This document shows, in pieces, positions 43,136 to 51,088 of a stretch of DNA of 64,000 nucleotides; position 1 is the first letter of the stretch, and the number at the start of each line of letters is the position of its first letter. Origin of the DNA: Planctomycetaceae bacterium (lineage in GTDB: Bacteria > Planctomycetota > Phycisphaerae > Phycisphaerales > SM1A02); the NCBI GenBank assembly GCA_947490615.1, contig CANLHK010000010.1, positions 1-64,000 on the forward strand, in the 5' to 3' direction. Position numbers and translations under genes: made by a program. The notes below the pieces were generated by a model, which did not search any database, had not been told where the DNA came from, and saw nothing but the letters and a program-made list of their open reading frames with translations.

Positions 43136-43714
43136 ATGATCCACACGAAGCATGACGGGGCATCGAACAGCCAGCATGTCAGACCCACCGCGGGGCGATG
43201 GCGTCGATCGACGGTGATGGGGATGGCGGGCGTGGGCCTGCTCGCGGCGGGACTGTCGGCCGCCGGCACCTGGGCACTGCGAAAGCAAATGCTGGCGCCG
43301 GACCAGTCGATCACCTTTGAGTCTGGGACCGAGGCACACATCAAGGTCGTTCCGCAGGGACTGACCGAAGTCACGCAGTGGCTGAGCGAACGGCGCCTGC
43401 TCTACGGTTTCTCGTTCGACGCCGAGCTGCAAATCGATGGGCTCATGCTCTCCATCACTCCCGCTGACGGAGTCGTCATACCCACGGGCGAGGTCACCCT
43501 GAGCGGCCTGGTGTTCAACGATGCGGGCGAGGTCATCGAGTTCTCGCCGCCCACACAGGGCGCGTGCTTCGTGATCATGACGGAAGATTCCACGCGTCCC
43601 GATGGCCGCCGCGTCCGATGCGTCGGCCCGTGCGACGATGGCACGAATAGCCTGTTCCGACTTTCCAACACGGAAGGACCAACGGCGCTGATCTGCGACT
43701 GCAATGGCCAGTGA
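43136..43714 (+). CDS. Small membrane-anchored secreted protein of unknown function
   Basis: The protein is 192 aa. A basic N-terminus (GRWRRSTVMG) and a hydrophobic helix (about residues 27-48) form a signal anchor. The remainder is extracytoplasmic, with beta-strand-like segments and four cysteines, three of them near the C-terminus (RCVGPC, then CDC). No known domain is recognised. A strong Shine-Dalgarno (GGGAGGATC) lies about 7 bases before the ATG. A hairpin terminator follows the stop. It may be the output or sensor partner of the kinase-like and ECF-like genes upstream, by position only. Confidence 0.72.
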   Translation: MIHTKHDGASNSQHVRPTAGRWRRSTVMGMAGVGLLAAGLSAAGTWALRKQMLAPDQSITFESGTEAHIKVVPQGLTEVTQWLSERRLLYGFSFDAELQIDGLMLSITPADGVVIPTGEVTLSGLVFNDAGEVIEFSPPTQGACFVIMTEDSTRPDGRRVRCVGPCDDGTNSLFRLSNTEGPTALICDCNGQ

Positions 43715-43736
43715 AGTCCAAGCACAGGCCGCTCCG

Positions 43737-43781
43737 CCAACCCCTCCAGTGCGCTCGCGCGAGCGACGGAGGGGTTGGTTT
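43737..43781 (+). terminator. Hairpin terminator after the kinase/ECF module
   Basis: An 11-bp perfect outer stem (CCAACCCCTCC at 43737-43747 with GGAGGGGTTGG at 43768-43778) encloses a second small hairpin (CGCTCG / CGAGCG) and is followed by a short T run. It lies 22 bases after the stop codon. Confidence 0.75.
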
Positions 43782-43808
43782 GCTGAATCGCGATCGACGC
43801 CGCCGCGT

Positions 43809-43814
43809 TAGCAT
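43809..43814 (+). promoter_or_regulatory. Candidate leaderless -10 element
   Basis: TAGCAT lies exactly 6 bases before the ATG at 43821, with no Shine-Dalgarno, immediately after a terminator. A separate leaderless transcript is the simplest reading. Confidence 0.45.
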
Positions 43815-43820
43815 CGCGTC

Positions 43821-44471
43821 ATGTCCGAACAGGAACACCTCACCGACGCACAGGCCTACCTGCGCGCCAATCTCTCGGGCACCATCGGCTTTGACGGTGA
43901 GTTTGTTCCGATCAAGATCGTGATCGCGCCCGATGGCACGCTGGTCGCTCCGGTCATGGTGGCGATGCTGCGCAGCTTTGATGTCGTGCTCTTTCTTCCT
44001 GCCGAAGACGACGCGGCGATGCAACTGCAGGTCACGCTCGAAGAGATCCACGATCGCGGTGACCATGCAGCGCTCTGCGACCGCTGGCGGATCTATCACG
44101 GCGAGCCTGAAGATGTGCGTTGGGCGCGACTCTCGATCGACGCTGCCAAGTTTGATGGCAGGATGTACGACGGCGTTCCGCTCATGGAGCCCAATCGCCT
44201 GGCCGAGGCAGAGCCACGCATCTGCAAACACATCAACAGCGGGATGCGCGACTTGCTGCAGAAAGCCTGCAAACTCGTGGCAGGGATGGAGCTTGAGGAC
44301 CCGCGGCTTGTCGGAGTCGACCCGCTGGGATTCGATGTCCGCGGCCGCTATGAGGTCGTCCGACTCGAAGCCGATCCCCCGATTGTTGATGAGCACGACG
44401 CCTTCGCCTCGATCGAAGAGCTCGCGGGCATGACCGAATCGGAATTGCCAACCGATCCCTCCGCCGAGTAG
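43821..44471 (+). CDS. Protein of unknown function, possible DUF2470-like C-terminus
   Basis: The protein (216 aa) is acidic and cytoplasmic, with no signal or TM helix. The N-terminal half alternates strands and helices (VPIKIVIAPDGTLVAPVMVA). The C-terminal half contains LVGVDPLGFDVRGRYEVVRL (about 168-187), which recalls the haem-related DUF2470 domain (a G-x-D-x-x-G-F-D core). That match is weak and the function is not claimed. The gene stands between two unrelated units and has its own TANNNT box. Confidence 0.72.
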   Translation: MSEQEHLTDAQAYLRANLSGTIGFDGEFVPIKIVIAPDGTLVAPVMVAMLRSFDVVLFLPAEDDAAMQLQVTLEEIHDRGDHAALCDRWRIYHGEPEDVRWARLSIDAAKFDGRMYDGVPLMEPNRLAEAEPRICKHINSGMRDLLQKACKLVAGMELEDPRLVGVDPLGFDVRGRYEVVRLEADPPIVDEHDAFASIEELAGMTESELPTDPSAE

Positions 44472-44562
44472 ACGCGCGCGAAACGCGGGTCTGCCCTTGT
44501 GTATCCTCCACACAGCGCCAAACGCGCTCAAGCAAGGATCCTGAAGCGAGGAAGCTATGGCG

Positions 44563-45438
44563 ATGACCGAAGGCGACAAGAAATACGCAGGCAGCCTGAA
44601 CCACGCGATGATCGCAGGCCCCGAGGGTCGCGCGGCGCAGGAATACGCCAATCGCTTCGGCGAGCCTGGCTACGACGACATCACCAAGGTCTACATCGAG
44701 CAGCTCTACGAGGGGTACACGCAAGAGAACCAACAGAGCTGGCGCACGCTCTATGACACGCAGATGGCGTACCTCACGACGCACGCGTCGGAGGTCTACC
44801 TGTCGGGCGCGCGCTCGATCAACCTCGTGCGCGATCACATCCCCTACTTGCAGGGGCCTCAGAGCGTCAACCACTTTCTCGCCAAGCTCACGGGTTGGAA
44901 GAGTCGCGCCGTTCCTGGCTATCTGCCCGCGAAGGCGTTCTTTGCCTGCCTCGCGCGCCGCGAGTTTCCCACGACCGTGGTCATTCGCCCGCAGGAGTCG
45001 TTGCACTATCTGCCTGAGCCCGACATCTTCCACGACATCTTCGGCCATGTGCCTCTGCACGCGGATCCCGTGTTCGCTGACTTCCTGCAGACCTATGGCA
45101 AGGCCGCGCTGCTGACCAACGATCCCTACCACACCGAGCGCCTCGCGCGACTGTTCTGGTTCACCGTCGAGTTCGGACTCATCCGTGAAGCAGGCGAGAT
45201 CAAGCTCTACGGAAGCGGTCTGATCTCGAGCCCCGGCGAATCCAAGAACGCGCTGCTGAGTCAGGAAGTCGACCGTCGACCCTTCGACCTCGACACCGTC
45301 TGCAACACCGCGTTCGAGATCGACCACTACCAACCGATTCTCTATGTCCTCGAGAGCTTCGAGCAGTTGCGCGACGCGATGAACAACTACGCGACGCGGT
45401 TGATTGAGGCGGCCGGAAAAGTGCCGGCGCACGCGTGA
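44563..45438 (+). CDS. phhA: Phenylalanine 4-monooxygenase (biopterin-dependent)
   Basis: The enzyme hydroxylates phenylalanine to tyrosine using tetrahydropterin, O2 and ferrous iron. The protein is 291 aa, bacterial single-domain length. The iron site is visible: PDIFHDIFGHVPL (two His ligands, about 156-161) and the third ligand Glu in FWFTVEFGLI (about 201). Other family segments are GYLPAKAFFACLARREFP and IRPQESLHYLPEPD. The ATG at 44563 has GAGGAAG 8 bases before it; the ATG two codons upstream (44557) would be only 2 bases from it. A TATCCT at 44502-44507 may be the promoter. No pterin recycling gene (phhB) is adjacent. Confidence 0.93.
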   Translation: MTEGDKKYAGSLNHAMIAGPEGRAAQEYANRFGEPGYDDITKVYIEQLYEGYTQENQQSWRTLYDTQMAYLTTHASEVYLSGARSINLVRDHIPYLQGPQSVNHFLAKLTGWKSRAVPGYLPAKAFFACLARREFPTTVVIRPQESLHYLPEPDIFHDIFGHVPLHADPVFADFLQTYGKAALLTNDPYHTERLARLFWFTVEFGLIREAGEIKLYGSGLISSPGESKNALLSQEVDRRPFDLDTVCNTAFEIDHYQPILYVLESFEQLRDAMNNYATRLIEAAGKVPAHA

Positions 45439-45464
45439 GGGCGCGTGGCAAGTCCGAAATAACT

Positions 45465-45501
45465 TTAGGATAATCCACGATGCGATCGTGATTTGTCCTA
45501 A
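45465..45501. promoter_or_regulatory. Inverted-repeat element upstream of the AAA ATPase gene
   Basis: Two nested dyads share one centre: TTAGGA (45465-45470) with TCCTAA (45496-45501), and CACGAT (45476-45481) with ATCGTG (45485-45490). The 37-bp element lies just before the candidate -10 hexamer and 21 bases before the ATG. Its base composition is more AT-rich than the surroundings. It probably binds a regulator, perhaps the gene's own product; this is inference. Confidence 0.6.
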
Positions 45502-45509
45502 GCCGCGGG

Positions 45510-45515
45510 TATCCT
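45510..45515 (+). promoter_or_regulatory. Candidate leaderless -10 element for the AAA ATPase gene
   Basis: TATCCT lies exactly 6 bases before the ATG at 45522 and directly downstream of the dyad element. No Shine-Dalgarno is present. Confidence 0.45.
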
Positions 45516-45521
45516 CCCGGC

Positions 45522-46901
45522 ATGCTCCCCCTGGTGCCCCGATCCATCGGTCCGCTGGTCCTGCGCTCCGCGGCGACCTTTCCCGCGGTTGGAATCGTGG
45601 GGCCGCGGCAGAGCGGCAAGTCGTCGCTGGTACGGAGCCTGTTTCCTGGGCATAAGTTGGCCGTGATGGAATCGCCCGATGTGCTGCGCATGGCACTGCA
45701 GGATCCGCGCGGCTTTCTCGATTCGTTCGAAGCTGGTGACGGGGCCGTGCTCGACGAAATCCAGCGCGCGCCCGAGATCATGTCGTACCTGCTTGAGTAC
45801 ATCGACCGCGATTTGCGCGCTGGGCGTCGCATGGGGCGGTGGATCCTGACAGGATCGGAGAGCCTTCTGCTCTCGCAGCGCATCACGCAGTCGCTGGCGG
45901 GGCGCATCGCGATGCACGAGGTGCTGCCAATGGACGCGCTCGAACTTGCGGGGTTTCCCGTGCGCCGCGGTGACCCGCGGCACTCGCTTGCGCGCGCCGT
46001 CGTTCAGGGCGGATATCCCGCGCTCAAGGCGGAGCGCCCCGACCGCTCGACCTGGTTCGACGGGTATGTCACCACTTACATCGAGCGCGATGTGCGGAAC
46101 ATGCTGCGCGTGGGGGATCTCTCGAGCTTCCAGCGGTTTCTCGCGCTCTGCGCCGGACGCACTGGGCAGCTGATGAATCTCGCGCAACTCGGCGCCGACA
46201 CAGGAATCGCGCAGGGCACCGCGCGCGCCTGGATGTCGGTGCTCGAGGCCACCTACATCGTCAAGCTCATTCCCGGTTGGTACGGCAACATCAACAAGCG
46301 GCTGGTGAAAGCGCCAAAGCTGCACTTCGTCGACACGGGGCTCGCGTGCGCGCTGCTCGGGATCACCGACGAGCGGATGCTTGAGACGCACCCACTGCGC
46401 GGCGCGCTCGTCGAGTCGTGGGTGGCCGGCGAACTGCTCAAGGCCCAGGCGGTGCGAGGGCTGCGTTCGCGACTTTTCCACTGGCGCGACCAGAACGCTG
46501 CGGAGGCGGACCTTGTCGTCGATCACGGCGGAAAGCTCACGGTCATCGAGGTCAAGAGCGCCATGACCGTGCACCCGGACTGGGCGCGCGCGCTTGAGCG
46601 CATGACAAACGCGCTGCCCGCGGGCACACCCGTCGAGCGCGTCATCGTGCACGGCGGCGGCGACGACATGCCGCCGCTGAAGGGCACGACGCTTGTGCCG
46701 TGGTCGCGCGTGACGGAGTTCGCGCGCGGCGTGTTCGGGGGCAAGGCTGATGCAACTGCGCCGAAGTCTCCCGCCAAGCGGACCGTCACCAAGAAGGTGC
46801 GGAAAGCCCAGAAGAAAAGCGCCCCGCCGAAGTCGACGGGGCGCGGGATCATGCGAAAGACCGCAAAGGGCGCAACGCAGGCCAGCCGCGCGAAGCGGTG
46901 A
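45522..46901 (+). CDS. AAA ATPase with DUF4143 domain and basic C-terminal tail
   Basis: The protein is 459 aa. The N-terminal P-loop domain has Walker A VGPRQSGKSSLV (about 26-37), Walker B VLDEIQRAPE (about 75) and the sensor ILTGSESLLLSQ (about 108). The C-terminal DUF4143 half has YVTTYIERDVRN, the HFVDTGLACALLGI segment and a nuclease-like ending AEADLVVDHGGKLTVIEVKS. Proteins of this type are scattered among bacteria and their role is unclear. After about residue 405 comes a Lys/Arg/Ala/Pro-rich tail (43 or more residues) that the family usually lacks; it may bind nucleic acid. Its stop codon abuts the stop of the convergent DUF642 gene with no spacer. It looks like a mobile single-gene cassette between phhA and a secreted protein. 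Confidence 0.9.
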   Translation: MLPLVPRSIGPLVLRSAATFPAVGIVGPRQSGKSSLVRSLFPGHKLAVMESPDVLRMALQDPRGFLDSFEAGDGAVLDEIQRAPEIMSYLLEYIDRDLRAGRRMGRWILTGSESLLLSQRITQSLAGRIAMHEVLPMDALELAGFPVRRGDPRHSLARAVVQGGYPALKAERPDRSTWFDGYVTTYIERDVRNMLRVGDLSSFQRFLALCAGRTGQLMNLAQLGADTGIAQGTARAWMSVLEATYIVKLIPGWYGNINKRLVKAPKLHFVDTGLACALLGITDERMLETHPLRGALVESWVAGELLKAQAVRGLRSRLFHWRDQNAAEADLVVDHGGKLTVIEVKSAMTVHPDWARALERMTNALPAGTPVERVIVHGGGDDMPPLKGTTLVPWSRVTEFARGVFGGKADATAPKSPAKRTVTKKVRKAQKKSAPPKSTGRGIMRKTAKGATQASRAKR

Positions 46902-47663
46902 TCAGGGACAGGGGCCCCAATGGGAAAGCACCAGTGTGAGATCTGCTGCGCCCACATTGCCATCGCCGTCGATGTCTGCCTGCGGATACTCAGGACTAAC
47001 AAGCCCCCAGTGTTGGAGCACGAGCGCGAGATCGAGCGCATCGACCGTGGCCGATTGATCAATGTCCATTGCACACTCGATCACCGAAAGAGTCGCTGCG
47101 TCGACGAAGATGCCTCCAGCATTGTCTGGAAACATTGACCGCAGTTCGATGGTGGTCTTCGGTCCAAGTGCGGTGAAGCACACCACGATCTCTTCCCACA
47201 GCGGACTCGGACAGTCGGCGGTGTTCGAAACGATCAGCAACGCGAATTCGGTGATGGATTGGTCGACCGAAACTCGCAGCGTCTTGAACTCGCCGACCGT
47301 TGAGTAGACGGAGTTGCACATTGCAAACACGGAGAATCGATAGCGCAAACCCGTGACAGTACCCACGGTCTGTGCGATTGCGCTCGCGGGTGCCGTCACG
47401 ATGAGCGAGCCGTTCAGATCGACATATCGACTCCCATCCCTCGGACAGATCTGGGCGCATGGAGCCGCGTAGTACACCCAGTCGACATTCCAGGGACCCG
47501 ACACCGTCCAGCCAGGGATCATGGTCGAACCAGTGCTCGGATTGTCCCAAGTGCAGGCGGCGGCACCTGATCGCCCTTCGAGTGACCCATTCACGAGCAA
47601 CTCTTGTGCGTGGAGTGCACTGGCCGTTCCAAGCACGATCGCCATCGACATCATGCGCTTCAT
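46902..47663 (-). CDS. Secreted DUF642-like protein with C-terminal dockerin-type repeats
   Basis: The protein is 253 aa. A signal peptide (MKRMMSMAIVLG to ALHAQ) is followed by a DUF642-like galactose-binding domain (begins ELLVNGSLEG, then IPGWTVSG). The C-terminus carries two dockerin-like calcium-binding repeats: DIDQSATVDALDLALVLQHW and DIDGDGNVGAADLTLVLSHW. Such repeats are common at the ends of planctomycete secreted proteins. The ATG at 47663 has GAGGAG before it; the frame is open further upstream to 47948 but that extension is rejected. DUF642 proteins often carry PEP-CTERM tails; here the dockerin repeats take that position. Confidence 0.88.
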   Translation of the reverse strand: MKRMMSMAIVLGTASALHAQELLVNGSLEGRSGAAACTWDNPSTGSTMIPGWTVSGPWNVDWVYYAAPCAQICPRDGSRYVDLNGSLIVTAPASAIAQTVGTVTGLRYRFSVFAMCNSVYSTVGEFKTLRVSVDQSITEFALLIVSNTADCPSPLWEEIVVCFTALGPKTTIELRSMFPDNAGGIFVDAATLSVIECAMDIDQSATVDALDLALVLQHWGLVSPEYPQADIDGDGNVGAADLTLVLSHWGPCP

Positions 47664-47857
47664 CTCAATCTCCTCAGGGTTCGACGCCGCAGAGCTGGAA
47701 CTTCCAAGCTCCTGCGGGCCGAGGAGAAAGGCCGCTGCGATCGTCAGCGGCATGAGCGCCATGCGGATTGCGACGAAGTCACCGTGGACACTTGGAGGCG
47801 AAGCGATGGCTACTCCGAGCCTCAGCCACTGCTGGCCGTTGTACTTACGCCAGGAGC

Positions 47858-48589
47858 TCACTCCCCCACCAACCTCTGCACATCCGCGATCGCTTCTTCC
47901 ATTTCGCGTTCGCTGACTCCCTCGAGCGCGAGCAGCCACTTCATCCATTCGCGCACCTTGGCTTGGGCGAGCCGTGCGGCGGGGCGCGCGCTCTCTTCGC
48001 GCAAGCCGAGTTCGCGCGCGGCGTCTTCGTAGGTCACGCCTTCAAGGAAGTGCCGCTCGAAGACCCGCCAGGCGTGACCGCGCCCCGCGGCTTCGAGTTC
48101 GGCCTGTGCGCGTTCGCAGGCTTCGCCAAGGACACTGCGGGCCCACGCGCGCTCAAGTTCGCGAAACGCCCGCGCGTCCTCGGGCGCCGTGAGCGCGTCG
48201 GCACCCTGCTCAAACATCGCATCAAGCGATGCACCGTTGCGTCGCTCACGACGAAGGTGCGCGCGGCGTTCTTCGCGCAGATAGAGCAGCATGCCGTTGG
48301 CCAGAAAGCGCCGCAACGGCATCGCACTCTCAAACCACTTGAGCAGATAGCCATCGCGCGCGAGACGACTGGCAAAGAATCCATTGACGAGCGCCTCGGC
48401 GTCATCGAGCCAACCAAGACTCGAACCCTTGGCGTAGATACGCAGCGGTTGGGCGTAGCGCTCCATCACTCGCGTGCGAAGTTCGGCGGCGATGCGCGCG
48501 TCGCGCGGCGCTTCCATCACGCGTGTAGCCAACCATGTCCACTCGGTGGAAGGAAAATGGTCATACGGCTGGGCTGTGCGCTCCGTCAT
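47858..48589 (-). CDS. ECF-type RNA polymerase sigma factor (planctomycete type)
   Basis: The protein is 243 aa. The N-terminal half has the start TEWTWLATRVME and a region 2-like segment (LGWLDDAEALVNGFFASRLA). Sigma region 4 is clear near the C-terminus (FLEGVTYEDAARELGLREES followed by ARLAQAKVREWMKWLL). The length exceeds ordinary ECF factors by about 50 residues, as in planctomycete groups. The ATG at 48589 is preferred over a TTG 24 bases upstream. No anti-sigma gene is adjacent. The gene is divergent from pepP with 52 bases between starts. Confidence 0.8.
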   Translation of the reverse strand: MTERTAQPYDHFPSTEWTWLATRVMEAPRDARIAAELRTRVMERYAQPLRIYAKGSSLGWLDDAEALVNGFFASRLARDGYLLKWFESAMPLRRFLANGMLLYLREERRAHLRRERRNGASLDAMFEQGADALTAPEDARAFRELERAWARSVLGEACERAQAELEAAGRGHAWRVFERHFLEGVTYEDAARELGLREESARPAARLAQAKVREWMKWLLALEGVSEREMEEAIADVQRLVGE

Positions 48590-48641
48590 CCGATCTGTGG
48601 CGCACCGTAACACGCAGGGACACCGTTACACTCCGCGTCCC

Positions 48642-49910
48642 ATGGCCACGAAGTCAAAGTCCCCTGCGCCCGCCGCCGCCGTTTCCGCCTCCATGCTGCT
48701 TGGAATCCCGCTCGCTGGATACGCCAACCGCCGCGCGCAACTCCTGTCGACGCTGAAGGATTCGGTCGGCCTCGTGATGGCAGGCGACGCCGACGCCAGC
48801 CTCCACGGCGAGTTTCGCGCCCATCCGCATTTCCAATACCTCACCGGCATCATCGATGAGCCAGGCGCGGTGCTCCTGCTTGATCCACTGAATCCCGTCG
48901 AAGCGCGCCGGGTGATTCTCTTCCTCAAGCCGCTCAATCCTGAGCTTGAGAAATGGGACGGTTTCCGCGAGGAGATCTCGTCGTCCCTCAAGAGCACCTA
49001 CGGCGTCTCGACGATCATGCGCACGACGGCGTTCGCGCGCTTCCTGCTTGACGCAACCAAGCGCGCCAAAAGGTTCGCGCTCTTGCATCCTTTGTCCGCG
49101 CACACCGCACCCGTGTCGCCTGACCTTGAAGTCTTCCGCCGCAGCGCCGAGCGCATTCCTGGTTCATCGATCATCGATCACACCCAACTGCTCGCCGTCA
49201 TGCGCGCCGCCAAGTGCCCTGCGGAGCGCACGCTCATGCAGCGCGCTGCGGACATCACCGCCAAGGGATACGCGAGCGTGCTGGCGAATCTCAAGCCTGG
49301 CCTCACTGAGTTTGATGTGCAGGAACTCGTCGAGCATGGCTATCGCACCAATGGCGCGCGAAAGTCTGCCTACACCACCATCGCTGGTGGCGCGTTCAAC
49401 GCCACGGTTCTGCACTACCACGGCAATCACGCGCCGCTGCGCAGTGGCGAAGTCATCCTCATCGACTCAGGCGCCGAGTACATGGGCTATGCCTGCGACG
49501 TGACCCGCACCTTCCCCGTGAACGGCACCTTCACCAAGCGACAGCGCGAGATCTACGAGATCGTGCTCGAAGCGCAGTTGGCTGCGATTGCCGCAACGAA
49601 AGCGGGAACGACTTTCGCCGCGATCGACAAGGCTGCGCGCGATGTCATCACCAAGGCGGGGTACGGCGATGCCTTCTTCCACGGTTGCGGCCATCACCTC
49701 GGCCTTGAGGTGCACGACATCACGCCCGAAGGTCCGATCCCTGAGAACGCCGTCATCACCATCGAGCCGGGCATCTATCTCCCAAGCGAGAATCTCGGCG
49801 TGCGCATCGAAGACGACATCCTCGTCACCAAGAAAGCGGGCGGCGTGAACCTCACCGAGGCGATTCCGAAGTCGATCGAGGCGATCGAGCGGGCGATGAA
49901 GAAGCGATAA
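48642..49910 (+). CDS. pepP: Xaa-Pro aminopeptidase
   Basis: This metallopeptidase removes N-terminal residues ahead of proline. The protein (422 aa) has the AMP_N domain (HFQYLTGIIDEPGAVLLLDP, about 61-80). The M24 catalytic domain follows with the five dinuclear metal ligands: two Asp in LIDSGAEYMGYACDVTRTF, His in FFHGCGHHLGLEVHD, and Glu in ITIEPGIYLP and GVRIEDDILVT. A short Ala/Pro-rich leader precedes the fold. The frame is open back to 48474 but sequence before 48642 is not protein-like; TACACT lies 9 bases before the ATG. Confidence 0.94.
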   Translation: MATKSKSPAPAAAVSASMLLGIPLAGYANRRAQLLSTLKDSVGLVMAGDADASLHGEFRAHPHFQYLTGIIDEPGAVLLLDPLNPVEARRVILFLKPLNPELEKWDGFREEISSSLKSTYGVSTIMRTTAFARFLLDATKRAKRFALLHPLSAHTAPVSPDLEVFRRSAERIPGSSIIDHTQLLAVMRAAKCPAERTLMQRAADITAKGYASVLANLKPGLTEFDVQELVEHGYRTNGARKSAYTTIAGGAFNATVLHYHGNHAPLRSGEVILIDSGAEYMGYACDVTRTFPVNGTFTKRQREIYEIVLEAQLAAIAATKAGTTFAAIDKAARDVITKAGYGDAFFHGCGHHLGLEVHDITPEGPIPENAVITIEPGIYLPSENLGVRIEDDILVTKKAGGVNLTEAIPKSIEAIERAMKKR

Positions 49911-49928
49911 GGACGCGACGGTCACCCG

Positions 49929-51029
49929 TCACTCGAGCATCGCAGGGAAAAACTCGCGCGCGGTGAGAAGCGCCAAGGACCACAACACGGGCGACGCGCT
50001 CACGATGATCGCGGTGTAGGCGAGGAACTTGCCCGCGCTGCGCCGCAACCTCGCCAAGATCTCGCACACCACGATGACCCACATCATGAGTGCGAACTTG
50101 AACGCCACCGCGCCCTGCATGCCCCAGGCATCGATGACCGACGCCGCGAGCGGATTCACTTCGATGCCGCCGTGATCGAGGATCTTCCAGGTCAGCATGA
50201 TGTCGAGGCTCGAGATGAAGATGATCCAGACATACGCGGTCTGAAAGTGCATCTCGGGCGTGTGCGCGAAACCAAGTGGATCACGGACAAACGACGCGCC
50301 GCACTCGGGGCAGATGCCAGGGCGCTTGACCTCGTGCTTGCCGACCTCGTAGCCGCACTTCGGACAGCGACCGTACTTGGCTCTGCGATGACTTCGAATC
50401 GCGCGTGGACCAGCAATCGCACACCAAGAGACCGTCGCCCAGAAACAGATGTTCAGCAGAATGCCCAGCGGCAGCGGTCGCAGCGGAACGAGAATGTGTT
50501 GACCGAGCACGAGCCCGAGGTGTGCGTTGCCGCGAAACTCAGGAAGTGGTTGGTAGGTCTCCTCTCTGCCGCGCGGATACCACGCCTCGCTGGCAAACGC
50601 GCGAAACGGCCAGCCCGCGAGACCCGTATCGATGCGTCCCCACGACGCGGATTGCTCCGTCGGCGGCGCGATGACGACCGAACGCGGCGCGCTGCGCGCA
50701 CGACCATTCGCATCTTCAAGATCGACATCAGGCCAATGGGTGCGGCCGTCGACGGCAGTCCTAACTGGCTCTGCGATGTACCAATCGGAGAATGCGCTGC
50801 GGCGAACCGAAAGCGACGGCGCGCGACCGTCCCACAACTCCGAAGCTGGTCCGCGATGCCACAAAGACATCGGCGAGTCCGCGGGACCGATGCCGCGCGC
50901 AGCGAGCAAGAGCGGAAGTCCCCACGCCACGAAGAGCGTCAGTGCCACGCCGCTGAGTGCGAATCGCCAGGATTTCGCGCTCCACCGCGTGAGCCTCGAC
51001 TGCCATCGCTCGCCACTTTGCGTCGACAT
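49929..51029 (-). CDS. Membrane protein with zinc ribbon and DUF5658-like C-terminus
   Basis: The protein is 366 aa. A TM helix (about 24-45) is followed by an extracytoplasmic domain (about 50-180), a second TM region, a cytoplasmic zinc ribbon (CPKCGYEVGKHEVKRPGICP, about 226-245, then ECG) and three further TM helices. The last part (ISSLDIMLTWKILDHGGIEV, NPLA) matches the DUF5658 pattern. Function is unknown. GATAGT lies 6 bases before the ATG at 51029. Compare the gene at 39962-41050, which has the same kind of ribbon between TM segments. Confidence 0.78.
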   Translation of the reverse strand: MSTQSGERWQSRLTRWSAKSWRFALSGVALTLFVAWGLPLLLAARGIGPADSPMSLWHRGPASELWDGRAPSLSVRRSAFSDWYIAEPVRTAVDGRTHWPDVDLEDANGRARSAPRSVVIAPPTEQSASWGRIDTGLAGWPFRAFASEAWYPRGREETYQPLPEFRGNAHLGLVLGQHILVPLRPLPLGILLNICFWATVSWCAIAGPRAIRSHRRAKYGRCPKCGYEVGKHEVKRPGICPECGASFVRDPLGFAHTPEMHFQTAYVWIIFISSLDIMLTWKILDHGGIEVNPLAASVIDAWGMQGAVAFKFALMMWVIVVCEILARLRRSAGKFLAYTAIIVSASPVLWSLALLTAREFFPAMLE

Positions 51030-51035
51030 GCCCGC

Positions 51036-51041
51036 ACTATC
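51036..51041 (-). promoter_or_regulatory. Candidate leaderless -10 element
   Basis: On the minus strand this reads GATAGT, exactly 6 bases before the ATG at 51029. The first base differs from TANNNT but the other consensus positions fit. Confidence 0.3.
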
Positions 51042-51088
51042 GCAGGAGCAGCGACAAGCGCAACTCTTCGACGGTGTGCGGCCTTACC

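Noticed and set aside
44502-44507. TATCCT as promoter of phhA
   Set aside because: A fair -10 match, but no -35 and about 50 bases of leader; too weak for a separate feature and mentioned only in the phhA entry.
47664-47948. Extension of the DUF642 protein upstream of the signal peptide
   Set aside because: A good Shine-Dalgarno and signal peptide start at 47663; the extension is Arg/Ser/Gly-rich and would bury the signal sequence.
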